Of a DNA stretch of 64,000 nt, positions 24,301-35,356 are shown in pieces. The stretch comes from Galeopsis tetrahit (Eukaryota > Streptophyta > Magnoliopsida > Lamiales > Lamiaceae): positions 34,433,381 through 34,497,380 of the forward strand of contig OY776131.1 in NCBI GenBank assembly GCA_963675135.1. The letters are read 5' to 3'. A program made the position numbers and the translations under genes. The notes beneath the pieces were generated by a model that saw only the letters and a list, made by a program, of their open reading frames with translations, searched no databases and was not told the origin of the DNA. Within the stretch, counting starts at the first letter, position 1. Every line of letters begins with the position of its first letter.

Positions 24301-24621
24301 GGTAGCTGCTGTAGTCAACTACTCTGGCTCATGCAACATCTTAGAGATTATAACATACATGAATCAAATGTTGCTATTTTCTGTGATAGTAATAGTGCAA
24401 TTGCCATTACACAAAATCCTGTTTTGCACACACGTTGTAAACATGTTGATGTGAAGCATCATTTCATACGTGATCATGTAGAAAAGAAGGATATTCGCAT
24501 GGAAAAGATTCATACTGATTTTCAAAGAGCTGATATTTTCACAAAACCATTAGCTGAGGCACGATTTCGTGAGTTATGCATTAGTCTAGGGCTAATTGAT
24601 TTAGACCCTACTTGCCTATAG
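21349..24621 (+). CDS. pol: Element B Pol: protease, integrase, reverse transcriptase, RNase H (about 1090 aa), intact
   Basis: Numbering starts at the TTG codon of the junction; no ATG is obvious, so the true N-terminus is uncertain. Aspartic protease DSG at residues 21-23. The integrase zinc region has LWHRRLCHLNF and CTTCQQGK. The integrase catalytic triad is D214 (LHMDLHG), D277 (RTDKGTEF) and E313 (GVAERRNRT), with the canonical 35-residue D-E spacing. RT spans about 590-840 with YVDD at 773-776. RNase H carries STTEAEYMAAGS and ends HTDFQRADIFTKPLAEARF. Every catalytic motif expected in copia order is present with no stop or frameshift. It copies the element RNA into DNA and integrates it. 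Confidence 0.96.
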   Translation: MQGRLDLYKKGGSVGETWYIDSGCSHHMTGTKALLSSYHEQEGPKVIFGDNSTAVTKGFGYIRNGDVEIQDVSYVEGLKYNLLSVSQFCDRGYKVQFKSRKCEIIDKRTHTVLLVDVRQGSVYIVNWNSCPRDTCLLTKNPKELGWLWHRRLCHLNFKVLNKIARDYLVEGIPNEVYYKSHVCTTCQQGKQVKGSFKSIPTLSTSRVLELLHMDLHGPITPPTLNGRRYTLVVVDDYSKFTWVVFLHKKSDTQTLLPELLKKLQVEKNQSIVKIRTDKGTEFINCYIKDFCTKCGIQHLTSAARTPQQNGVAERRNRTLKEACRTMIAEFNTPQKFWAEAINTACHSQNRSAINKALGKTPYEVWKGRKPRVSYFHIFGCKCFIHNNGKSKLNALDAKADEGIFLGYSSTSKAFRVFNYSTLCVEETPHVVFDESRQDSSANKISNKVTDLTIESDKDSEIYESVQAYNPFLKALDSDDKEKVSAQGKSSRPVDMPALVDSSTPGKSVDDTNNVDMHDAVHDIDDDSIPIKNRKTWKSAHDTENIIGDSTIGVKTRRQLFESQEQPSPTMFCWCCFLSSIEPTTVKEALADSNWIIAMQDELNQFVRNDVWELVDRPEHHNVVGTRWIFKNKKDENDSVVRNKARLVAQGYSQAEGIDYDETYAPVARLEAIRLFLAYAAHMKFTVYQMDVKSAFLNGILAEEVYVEQPPGFEVKGNQVYRLKKVLYGLKQAPRAWYDTLSLFLLENGFTKGKVDRTLFRRQEGKDILLVQIYVDDIIFGSPNKKLSESFSTLMQSKFEMSMMGEMNYFLGLQVKQTPEGIFINQAKYTRNLLDKYGIKTCKSTGVPMQPTYRMDPDENGKCADQSYYRGLIGSLLYLTASRPDIAFSVGVCARFQANPKESHMETTKRILKYLKGTINRGIWYPSNDDLSLSGYSDSDFGGCRIDRKSTSGSCQFLGTKLISWFSKKQTSVATSTTEAEYMAAGSCCSQLLWLMQHLRDYNIHESNVAIFCDSNSAIAITQNPVLHTRCKHVDVKHHFIRDHVEKKDIRMEKIHTDFQRADIFTKPLAEARFRELCISLGLIDLDPTCL

Positions 24622-25538
24622 CTATGTACTAACCAGATAGGTACATCAAGAAAAGGAGACAAGATCACTAGACCAGAGCACTCGATTTCTCACGCAACAG
24701 ACAGGTATACAAGGCTAGACTAGATGACCGAACAACCCGATGAGGAAGCTGGTAAAGCTGAGGGTAATACTAAGGGAATAAACATTTAAGGGGGAATCCT
24801 TGATTTCTTAAATATCCTTATGTTGACTCTTATGTTTGTTAAACAGTCATCTTGTTCAAAACCTTGACCATTGCTTTAGAATGATATTCATCTTATTTAT
24901 CTTACTCTAATTGTACCTACGATTACACATTGAAAATGATGAGATAGGTACATACAGTCGTTCGACGTTCAGAATAGACAAGCACAGGCGAAGGGGGAAC
25001 TCGTCTTGTGTACTTAAGTCAACTCGTCTTGTGTACTTAAGTCAACTCGTCTTGTGAAGCTTAAGTCTACTCGTCTGTTTTGGATAGACTCGAACAGACA
25101 AGCTAAGTGTTTCTCTTGATTGAAATATGTTAAGTGTTTATTCAAACGGATTAAGGGTATTATAGTAATTAGATAATGCTAAATTTTTTAAAACCCTAGA
25201 ATTGGATTTATACACTCCCATTTTTAATGAGGTGTATACACCCAGTTCTTACTCTACTACACTAGGTCAGATGAGTACACTCCCTGTCCTAACTAAGAAG
25301 AGCCGGATTTCAAAATTTACAATATCAAATCACATAATATTCTCGATTCCGTAACCGAATTTCAAGGGTCTCAGCCGTTGGATCTAATCTTTCAATCTTG
25401 GTCGTTAGATCTCATTTCTGTTCTAACAAAACTCACCTTTCACACACAACTTGACTTACAATTTCATACCTCTCCTACTATAGCTCTCAATTTCTTACAA
25501 AATCAAAACCTTCCAAGTTCTTACTCTATTCACTAGAT
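24622..25538 (+). other. Element B spacer between pol and third ORF
   Basis: No gene is supported. Two purine tracts (TTAAGGGGGAATCC near 24787, CGAAGGGGGAACTCG near 24990) recur at matching places in element A. At 24998-25067 there are three tandem copies of a 23-24-bp unit (AACTCGTCTTGTG plus about 10 bp), followed by a partial fourth. No strong TATA box is seen close to the next ATG. Confidence 0.7.
24998..25067 (+). repeat. Tandem 23-bp repeats in element B spacer
   Basis: Units at 24998-25020, 25021-25043 and 25044-25067; the third has a small variation. Each carries ACTCGTCT, a short motif that is also frequent elsewhere in A and B. Confidence 0.9.
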
Positions 25539-28500
25539 ATGTCGATTGTTTCTCTTTTCGATGTTAGAACTAACATACAGGCAAGATTTGATCTTGGTCG
25601 ATACATCACTGAAGGCAAGGTGCATGTGGAACCCTCGATGTTCTTCAAAGGGGTTCACACTGCTGATAATCAAGAAATTCTGGACAAATGCTCTCGGTGT
25701 GGTCTGAAGCCTTATCTGGAGGCTTTCCCACAAGTTGTCTTGGAGGAAGAAGTTCTACTGTTCTACGCCAACGCCACAAGACAAGGAGATGTGATTGAAT
25801 CCTTTATCGGATCGAGTCGTGTTGAAATCTCTCGTGAGGTGTTTTTCAGACATTTGAGGTTGCCCATCGGAACGATTGATGTGGAGAACTATGCCACTGG
25901 TCAAGAGATGAGATATATGAGCATCTTCTGTGGAAAGAGGATGAGGCTCAAACCTGATGGCAAGGCCCCTGTTGTCAAGAAGTCAGAACTTCTGAAGAAA
26001 TATCGCACGTTGTTGGACATAGCAAGCAAGATGCTTCTATGCGCCACTGGTTCTTTTGATGCGGTCACTCAAGCCAAGACAAGGGTGATGGCAGCAATTT
26101 ATGATGGAATTACGGAAGGTAATTGGTTTAAACTGATAGCTGATCGGATGATGTACTTTGAAAGGAGCGTTCGAGTTGACACCGACTCTTGTAGTTGGGT
26201 GGTGTCAAATGTTGTTGGGTACGGTAACAAGCTGAGTATTCTACTCCCCTTGTTGTTGCCAAACAAATCGGACTGGAGTCAAGGAAAGCCCTTTCATCCT
26301 CTCAAGTTCTATCTGAAGGCGGAAGCCCTGAGGAAGCAAGTCGCTGCAAGGCCAGCTGCCCCAAGGCGAGTTCAAATAGATGAGTCTCAAGTCCTACCCT
26401 ATGCTAACTCATCTAGCTCTTCAGAAGATGAGTCCAATGATAAGGAATCGGAGAAGGCAGCTATTGTTGAGTCCAGTGCAACTGACTCAGAGAAGACTCA
26501 GACAGAAAAGGAGTCGGAACAAGATAAGGAGCCGAGTGCTCAAGTCCCAGAGATGTACACTCTTGTAAGAGTTGGTTCGCCTACTCAACCAGAAGAGTCG
26601 AGTCTTCAGGTTGGTACATCTTCTCAATCTTTGTCAATTCCTCCTCTCTCTCATTCTGCTGTTCGAACCAAGGCTAGATCACATCGATCTAGGCCTAGAC
26701 CTCAACCCTCAACCTCGCAAGTACTGGTGGCATTACCGCTTAGAGCCAGTCTACCCCAAAACACTCCCAAAATAGATACAACTGATACTTCGACAGTTGT
26801 CACACCAGACCAAGCCACATTAAAGCTCCCAGAAACCACCATCCAAACTCCCTCTCTACCTTCAACAAAATATGTTGAACCCTCCAACCCATCTACTTCA
26901 GACAAGACGCCAGTTGCCACTGCAACAGCTGAGTTAGGGACCCCACCTACTCAGAACCCGTCTGATATTAGATTTGAATCCTTAGTTTATTATCCGATGT
27001 GTATGCGAGAGAAGAGAATTCGTGCTCGAGTATCCAGAAATCTGAAGAAGCAGCTCTCGACTCTTGACATTGACACTGCATCAGAACAGTTTGAGAAGTT
27101 AGTGCGGATTTGCACTTGGTTTTCCCTGAAGAAATCTGCTACAGATGATCTTTTCGAGGTCATTCAAGGCATGGGCGGAATCTCCAATTTCATGGATTGG
27201 GAGATGGAACAGAAAGAAAATAGTGGAGTTAAGGATCACTCCGAACTATTCCCTCGCAAAGCCTTGGTTGATCTAGTTAAAAGGCTGTTGAGTATTCCTG
27301 ATGGCGTTCTAGAAGATGAGTTCTCATTTGACGCTGGTACTCAAACAGATCTGGTAGAAGACAAGATTAAGCCAGATGTTGCTGAAGTTGCTATCCAGAC
27401 AACTGATGAAGCTGACGAAGTTGAAGAGATAACTTCTTTTGAACTAGGTGAAGAAGATGATGAGTTCATGGATGCAGTAATGTTTGCTGAAGATGAGCTC
27501 GTTGAGAAAGTTCAAGAAGATGTGGTGGTTGAAGCTCAGTCGACTACTCAAGTTCTTCCTGAAGGATATCTTGAGGAACTAAAGTCAGACTTGAAAGAAG
27601 TCGTACATTCTGCGATAGATGAGTTCTTACATTCGAAAGTAAAAGATGTGTTGGTCCAGCAGAACCAAATACTTGTTGACAATTCTAGAGAATTGATCGT
27701 TGGAGAAGTCTACAAGATGGACTCAACTTTCCGAGCAGAGATGTATGCCGAAATTGAAAGTTTTCTGAAGAAACAAGTGGATTTCTCTGAGAAGAGATCT
27801 ATTTCGTTTGCTCGCTCGTTAGCTGAAGAGTCTAGCAAGATGGAACGACTCTACAGAGTGAAGATTGAGATTGCTGATGAACAGAGACGGGAAGCACAAG
27901 ATCAGTTGGTGCGTTCTCGAGCTGTTCTCACTGAGCTAACCGAGCAGAACACACTCCTTCGTCAGACAGCTACATACTTTAAGGATGAACTAGTTTCAAG
28001 TTCTAGGAAACTGGAGTTGGCTACTGATCGTCTTGACAAGCTAAGTCACGACAAGTCGCATCAAAGGCAGATTGAGATGGCTGCTGAGGCGATGAAGGAT
28101 GCTGTGAAGGAAGAAATGACTCGATTTACTAGTCTTTTCACTCTCAAGGCTACTGATGAAGCCAAAAAGGGGGAAGAGGCAAGTAAAATTGAGAAGGCTA
28201 AGTCTGCTGAACCGGAAGAGAAAGAAGCTGCTACTGCAATACAAGAGCTCAGAAGACCTAAGAGAAGGCTAGTCAAGACTGCTGAAGTTGAGCAAGCTAG
28301 AGCAGATGAACTGAAAAAGTTGTAGAAAGGCAAAAGTGTTGCATCATCTCCTGAAGCCAAGGTTCAGACCAGACAAGTTAAAAGAAAGTCTATTGTTATA
28401 GAAGAGCCGAAAGAAGGTGAAATAACAAAGGTGAAGAAGCAAAAGGTTGTTAATCCAAATGATGAAGCTCACTATGCAAGCAAAAGAAAGACTGGAAATC

Positions 28501-28964
28501 ATATTGAAAATTTGCAGAAGCTGAAAGCTGATGAAGATCTGATGGAAGACAAGTACATTGACTACTTCATTGACAAAGAACATCGTCAAGAATGGATGAA
28601 AGTGAAGAGACAATGGGAACTTGATCATTGGATTATTCGCAAATATGGAGACTCAGAAGGATCGGATGAGTTGTATTCTGTATTTGATAGGTTCATGGAA
28701 GGACAACACAAGATGTTATGGCATTTGATATTGAGGATATCTGCTGGTGCAAACTTTAACATTCTTGTTCCTAGTTTTCCAAGATGGAAATGTCCTATGA
28801 CCAGCTCTGGAAGAAGGGTGGATATGAATCAAATCAAGAAGTTTGAAGATGAACTACTCGAGAAAGAACAGATTGATGATGAAGATCATATCAGTATTAT
28901 TCACAGAAGACTCCTAGATGCGTTCAATGTTCCAAATCTTGAAGGAGGTACTATTTCAGATTAG
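25539..28964 (+). pseudogene. Element B third ORF (about 1141 codons) with one in-frame TAG
   Basis: Starts MSIVSLFDVRTNIQARFD. Residues about 1-270 form a globular domain with FYANATRQGDVIESFIG, GTIDVENYATGQ and AAIYDGITEGNWFKL, of the kind found in plant 'putative transposon proteins'. A Ser/Glu/Pro-rich acidic region follows, then helical coiled-coil segments from about 670 to 930. The first 928 codons are open to a TAG at 28323-28325; the same frame then runs on to 28964 (KGKSVASSPEAKVQ onward). It lies after pol, where some retroelements carry an env-like gene, but I see no signal peptide or transmembrane segment. Function unknown. The TAG may be a mutation or may end a shorter product. 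Confidence 0.8.
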
Positions 28965-29173
28965 TTGATTTTATGTTTTGATGTGAAGTTCTTTTTGTTC
29001 TGATACTTAGTTGTTTTTTATATTTTTTTTTGTATGTGTAATATCTACTGGTATTATTTTGAATGAATGGAAAGATAAAGTACTATTTGATGTTAAAGAC
29101 AAGATAACTACTTAACTAGTCTACTATTGAGAAAAGATTCAAGTAGTTTTGGCTTCATCAAAAAGGGGGAAAT
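28965..29173 (+). other. Element B 3' untranslated end with polypurine tract
   Basis: Short non-coding stretch ending in AAAAAGGGGGAAAT immediately before the 3' LTR (tract about 29160-29172). This is the plus-strand primer position and has the Sirevirus-like purine tract that element C also shows. Confidence 0.9.
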
Positions 29174-30448
29174 TGTTGGGATATGAATCCTAGAACAAGT
29201 CCTACATGATGTTAAAAGATGAAGTTTTGATAAGCCAAAAGTAGTTTGAATAGTTTTCTAAGTGTTGACTAATCTAGTCTAGTTGAGTTGAAGTCATCTT
29301 GAACAAGACCAGTAGAGTTCGCAAGAAAAGATAAGTGTTGTTTTAAGTTTAAAAGATAAGTACGAATTTATAAGTACTTCATATATGTTTTATTAACTGT
29401 TAGATTGTTATTGAGCTATGATAATTGTTGTATAGAGCTCATGATTTTTGAATGTAATAGATAGATTGATTGTATAGTTTATAAGTTGACTAAGCTACAA
29501 GCTTAAAGTAATGTAATAGTCTTGTTAGGATTAGAATAGTCTACTACTGAAGATTGCACGTGAAGACCAGAAGAAGAGTTGAAGTCTACTACTCAAGACA
29601 GATGGACTACAAGACAAGTCAAGTGCATCTACTAGACTACACAAGACAAGTAAACTTAAAGAGAAGTTTGTTACAAAAACGCGTATAAAGATAAGGATCA
29701 AAGTTAGTTAGAAATAACTAATTCGTAACAAGAAACGCGTGGATGGATAAGAAGTTACAGAAGTTAGTTTTCAAGAAGAGTTGGTTACAACTAACTAAGT
29801 TCTTGATGATTGAAGTCTATAAATACTTCATGGTAGTTATCGATTTAAGACTACTGATTGACTACTGCAAACACGCATACTAAAGCTACGTACTGAAGAA
29901 TTATTTGAAGATTACTCACAGAGTTCGTTGAAGTTCAGAAAGCAAGTCAGAAGACAAGTGAAGAATCAGAAGACTGCTACTGAATAAGTTTTTGTTTTTG
30001 TTGTTTTTATCAAGTTGCTAGATACTTGTTAAATTTCTAGTTAGATCGAAGACGTATCTGGTGGTATAGTCTTAGAAGATCTAAGTCTTCTTCTTGGGAC
30101 TTAAATCACAGGAAAATACACTTTGTACTCGATTGGAAGAGTTTAGTGGAAACATCACAACTGGGTTTGTGAGAGTGGACGTAGACAAGTTGTCGAACCA
30201 CTATAAATTGTTTGTGTTGTTTACTGTTTTAATTGTTTAAACTACTTAACTGAACTAGACTAGTTGAGTATAGAACAGAGTTCTCGAATTTAGAAGTTGA
30301 GTATAAACTTGAATTGGGCTCATTGTTAATTTCGTTATTCCGCATATTGTATTCTGATATTTCGATAGATTTTTTGAAAAGTCTATTCACCCCCCTCTAG
30401 ACATTTTCACTAGCTTACTCGTTATTAACTCAACTTTGGGGACCTACA
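29174..30448 (+). repeat. Element B 3' LTR
   Basis: 1275 bp, same length as the 5' LTR, offset 11886; TATA box at 29818-29825. It is followed by the target duplication CTGCC and then by the resumed reading frame of element C's third ORF. Confidence 0.97.
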
Positions 30449-30453
30449 CTGCC

Positions 30454-33400
30454 TGAATCCTTTCATGGCAGAGTTCTTTGCCCATCTCAGATGGAAGGGC
30501 AAAAAGGGTGATGTGTGCACCAAGTTGACATATGTTGAGGAAGATGAAGATGAAGAAAGCCAACACACCATCATCTTCACTGCTGAGGATCTGGATGCTA
30601 GCTTTGGGCTACCATCAGAAGGCCAAAATCCAGAAATTTACAAAGAAGAAGAGGATCAGGAGTTCTACTATCCATGGATGATAGTACCCAAGAAACTTGT
30701 AAGTGCTCAAAACAAGAACACCTTAAAGCCTGTTTATAGGCACTTGTTTGACTGTGTTGTGAAGAGCCTGTTGAGCCACTCTAGGAGTGTTGAACAAATC
30801 AGTATGCCTAAGTTGAGGGTGATGGCTTCTGTGATTGACTCTGCTGAGAAGAGAGTCAAGTTCAACTGGAAAAGTTTCATTCTGGACAAGATGATGAATG
30901 AAAAGTTCAAATTTAAGGAGGTGAAGCACCACAAGGTGGTGGTTGATGGGAGACTCCAATTTTGCACAAGAGCTAGCTTGCTCTTAGAAAGATTTGCACA
31001 TTATACCCACCTTCAAGCCAAGCTAAAACCCTTTCCAGCTCAAAAGGTGATGTTTAGAAAGTTGTCTTCCAAGGCAGAGAAGAGGAAGCAAGATGCAGCC
31101 TCCAAGAAAGCTGTTGTACCAGCAACAAGAGCTTCTCCAAGAAAGAGGAAAGCTCAACCAGTGAAAACTCAGCCAAAGATGAAGAGGATGAAGAAGATTC
31201 TGAGTGAATCTTCCCCAGAAAGCCAGTCAAGAAGTGGAGGAGCCACTTCTGAGGAGATTGAGAAGGTTGCTGATGAAGGAGTCAATCCCCCTGAAGAGGG
31301 TGAAGAATTCAGAGAGGTTGTCCCCCTGAAACCTGAGTCTGTAACACAGTTTAGGGACCTTGATAAGCCAACAAGGTCAGAAAGAAGAAAAAGATTGATC
31401 AAAACTTCTGAGAAGCAGAAGTTGATGGAAGAGGAGAAGAAAAAGAAAGAATTTTTCAAGGAGATTAGACAGGCAAGTAGGTCTAACTCCAAGTCCAAAT
31501 CCAAGCCCAACAGCCCTGAAGCCAACTCTCCTGATATTCAATCTGAAAGAATATCTCCATCAAGGCATGAAGAAGAGGAGTGCAAGACTCCTGAAGATGC
31601 CCCAATTATAGCAAAGAAAGTTTACTCCCCTGAAGGTGCACCTGACAGATCAGGTATTGATGTGCTGACAGATTTAGTCAATCTTGAGGATAGACCTTTC
31701 TCCCCACTTGATCCAACACTCCTTTCCTACACCAAACTTCTTGAAACTGTTCTTCAAGAAGGTGATCAAGTTGTTCTCCCACCCATTCCAGCCATTCCAA
31801 TTACCTCTTCAGGAACATTGCTCTCAAAAGCACCTGAATCCCAACTTATCTTAAGCTCTTCTGAACCCAATCCTTCTGAACCCAACCAACCTGAATCCCA
31901 GTTCAACCTACCTGAATCCCAATCCAACCCCCCTGAATCCCAAACCAACTCTTCTGATGAAGATGATAGTGGTGAAGAGTACACCTATGAGGGGATGTTG
32001 AGGCAGATTGCAAGAGCCAATGTGGATGAATTATATCCAGGATTGAAGGCATATCCTAGGCTGCAACAACAGTTCTATGATCTCAGAGCTCTTGTTGAGA
32101 TCAAGGATAGAACAATTATGGAAATAGCTCAAGCTATTAAGGATAAGGGTGCTAACTGGTGGCAGGTTGAAGAGAATAGGCTATTACATTTTGCAAATGT
32201 AAAGAAGACCAGTGTATTGACCACTGAGGCCTTATTTTGCACCATTGTTCATGAGAAGGTGCTTGCTGAGAGAGAAAGAATTGCACAAGGAATCAAGCAC
32301 CCTGATAGCCCATCTGATGATGATAATGATGATGATGATGACAACACCAATACCAATCCTCCTGGCCTCAACTCTGCTCAGGTACATTACTTGACCTATC
32401 ATTCTGTTAAGGACTCTGATCATTCAGAGGAGTTGACCAAAGATGGTGACTCAGTCCAAGATGCATTGGCCAAGGATGGTTCTTCTGAGCCTGAGGCACA
32501 GCTTGACAATGTTGAGACTTCCATGGGAGAAGCTAGTTTGGCTAAAGCCTCATCAATGTCAGGACAATTGGACATTGACCAGCCTTTAGTCATTCAGGAT
32601 GACTCAGTGGACTTGGGATGCCCAAGCACTGTGATCTCCCAACAACTGCCCTTTGTGGATCATGTTGAGGATATGGAGGTGTCAGGTTTAGGAATGGAAG
32701 GAGTTGAAAAGGCTGTTAGTTTTGAAAAATCAGAGGGAGATGATGGTGAGGATTGTGTGATTACTGGTTCTTTGAGTGCACCAATTATAGAGGGAGAAGA
32801 AGTAGAAATATTGGGTGCAGCCCAATATGAGAGTCAGGCTATTCTTCAAGTCAAATCTGAACTTGATGAATCCCTTGGTGAAAGGAGGCCTGATTCTCCA
32901 ATGAATGTGAGTCCATCTATTGTGAATGAAGAAGAAAAGAAATTAGTTGAAAATGAGAGAGAAGGTGCTGATGTATCAGGACTTATGGGAGATAAAAAGA
33001 ATGAGGGTGTTGAGGGAGATTTTACTAACACTCTTAGTTTTGCAGATTCAGTAGCGGTTACCATTGAGAAAATTTTTGCAGATGCCTCTCTCACAGATAT
33101 TCCAGTTGATGCTGACATTGACCTAGAAGCAGTCTCAGCAAATGTGTCCACATTGAACAAGATCTATTTTGAGCAAGCAAATGCAACTGAGGCTAGCTTG
33201 CAAATTGCATCAAAGACTGCAACATCCATTGAGCAACAGTCAGAGAAGTTGGATACTTTGGTCAGGGAAGTTGGGAAAGCACATGCTGCAACAGTAGACA
33301 CCCTTGATGACCAAAGCAAAACTCTAGCCTCTGTGGAGATAAGGCTAACTGGCTCAGAGGAAGTGATCCTGCCCACATTAGATGCAAGAATTTGTGGAGT

Positions 33401-35072
33401 TGAAACTGGACTACAAACAGTTTCAACAGAAGTAACAAAGGCAAAGGATGAGATGGTGCAGTTCACAAAATCTGTGAAGAAAGAGCAGCATGACCTCAAG
33501 AATCTCTACAAGGACAATGTGAGAGCTCTAAGAAGGACAATAAAGGATGCATTGAGGCAAAGGACAGCTGCTCAGAGGAAGAAGGCTGAAGAATTGAAAG
33601 TTGCAATGGTGAAAGAAGCTGCAGAGAAGTTCACTGTTGAACTTATGGCCAAAGTGTCTGATCAAGTTGTGGCCAACCTCACTGATCAACTTCAGGCCAA
33701 ACTTGATCAATCACTGAAAGCCACCTTGGATGCCATTGTTGCACAGCAGATGAAACATGTTCACTCTTTCTTAAGCATGGCAGATGATAAGATGCAAAAC
33801 ATTCATGATGAGAATGTCTATTTGCTGCAGGAGTTGAAGTCTCTCACTCAAGCCCACTCACATCTCTCAGTCTCTATGAGTGAGTTGAAGCCCCAGTGTT
33901 TTGATAATGCCAAAAAGGGGGAAAGAGAGAGAGCTAGGGCAAAGGGAACCTTGGTGATTGGTGAATCAAAGGGAAAGGAGAAGGTCCCTGAGATTGAGGA
34001 GGAGGCAGTAGAAGACATTGGGAAAGGCAAAGGCCCAATGAATATTGAGGATTTAACCGAGGAAGAGCAGATCCAAATTGCTGTGAAGGAGTCTATGATG
34101 TCAGCAATGGAAAGTCAGGCAAGAAAGCTTCAGAGGCCTGGTGGTGAGTCTGCAGGACTTGACCCTAAGGAGAAGGTTGCTGAAGTAAGGGGGAAGGTGA
34201 CAAGGGCATCTGAAAGAAAGAGGAAGGAATTGCAAGCCTTCAATGAATTCCCAACCAGCCTGACTCTGCCATCAGAATTTCAGTCTGAAGGAACAACTCC
34301 AGTGAGGCAATCTAAGAGGTTGAAGAAAGCAGCCAAGCTGCCTGTTATTGAAAAAGAAAATGTTGAAGAAGAAGTACAGGACAGAGAGCCTGAAGTTGGT
34401 GTGCCCAAACTTGCTGATGATCCTTCTAAGCTGTTTGAAGAAGGATTTGGAAAAGATCCAGAGACACAGGAGAAGCTAGCTCTTCAAAGGGCTAAAGAGA
34501 GAATGGATCAGTTGGTTGAGGCCAACACGGCAAGAGATGAAAGAAGGGCAAACTTCAAAGCTCCAAGAAGGAGGGCTTCTTACAGAAGGCTCAAACCACA
34601 AATGCTACAAAGATGGGACACTCAGTACCCTCACCATGACAAATGGGTTCCAATCTCACTGAATGATGCATGGGAGGAGGCCAAGAGAAGTTTTGTATAT
34701 GACTTTTATGTCATTGGGAAGTGGCTTGAAGAGAGTGTGGATGAAGTCTTTGTGCAGTTTATGTTTGAGAACCATAGGGACCTCTACCAAAAGTTGTTTG
34801 CAGCAGCAGAGATGGCAAGAGTTGAATTCAAGGCCCCTGGTCCTATTCTGTACATGCCTCCTAAGTTCAATGGGAACTTAATTGATGAGGGAAAGATTCT
34901 GGAAGAGTTCATCAATATCATGAGGATGGAAAAGATGAAGATTGGCCCTAGAGGATCCAACAAGGATGTTTGGGAGTTGAAGAAAAGGGTCTGGGCTCAA
35001 TATGGCATTGCACCTCAAGATGATGGAACTCTCTGGTGGATAAGTTCATCCCTTCCCTATCTGGTCTTATGA
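30454..35072 (+). pseudogene. Element C third ORF, remainder (about 1540 codons)
   Basis: Continues from 17287 in the same frame, giving about 1608 residues before the insertion, unbroken by any other mutation. In this part: an N-terminal globular region (MAEFFAHLRWKGKKGD, then FTAEDLDASFGLP); basic nuclear-signal-like clusters (RKRKAQ, KMKRMKK); a Pro/Glu/Ser-rich repeat of the form PESQxNxP; long acidic stretches; heptad-rich coiled coils roughly from 32900 to 33900; and a second globular region near the C-terminus (KWVPISLNDAWEEAKRSF). It resembles the third ORF of element B in architecture more than in sequence. Function unknown. It may also be read as a shortened ORF from ATG 30465, but no promoter was seen there. 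Confidence 0.88.
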
Positions 35073-35356
35073 TTTTTTTAAATTGTTGTTGTTATCTTGT
35101 TTTTCATGTATCAGTCTTGTTGTCCTTTGATTTTCTGATCTGTAATGCTCTATGATATATAAAAGGACCACTGATTTTCTATCAAGAGATAACAACTCAT
35201 TATCTCAACTAACCTAACATGACATATGTTACTTGATTTATTGTGCTAACAGTTTCTTTCAGGAAAGTTGACCAGCTCATTCATCCTGAAGGTAAAGTAT
35301 AGTATAAGTCAAGTTCCCTTTGTAATAGGTTTTGACATCATCAAAAAGGGGGAAAT
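35073..35356 (+). other. Element C 3' untranslated end with polypurine tract
   Basis: Non-coding; ends in AAAAAGGGGGAAAT (tract about 35343-35355) at the LTR border, nearly identical to element B's tract. Confidence 0.9.

Larger units (their letters stand above)
17288..30448 (+). mobile_element. Element B: young, nearly complete Sirevirus-type copia retrotransposon (13161 bp)
   Basis: Complete structure: 1275-bp LTRs, iMet PBS, open gag, open pol, third ORF, polypurine tract, LTR, and the perfect 5-bp target duplication CTGCC (17283-17287 and 30449-30453). Only two LTR differences were found (17790 G to 29676 A; 18324 A to 30210 G), so it is the youngest insertion in the nest. The only coding damage seen is one in-frame TAG in the third ORF. 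It is potentially able to move, or recently was. It belongs to the same family as A, in opposite orientation, and lies in element C's third ORF. Confidence 0.97.

Noticed and set aside
25539..28964. Envelope gene in element B
   Set aside because: It has the position of an env-like gene, but no signal peptide, transmembrane segment or fusion peptide is visible.
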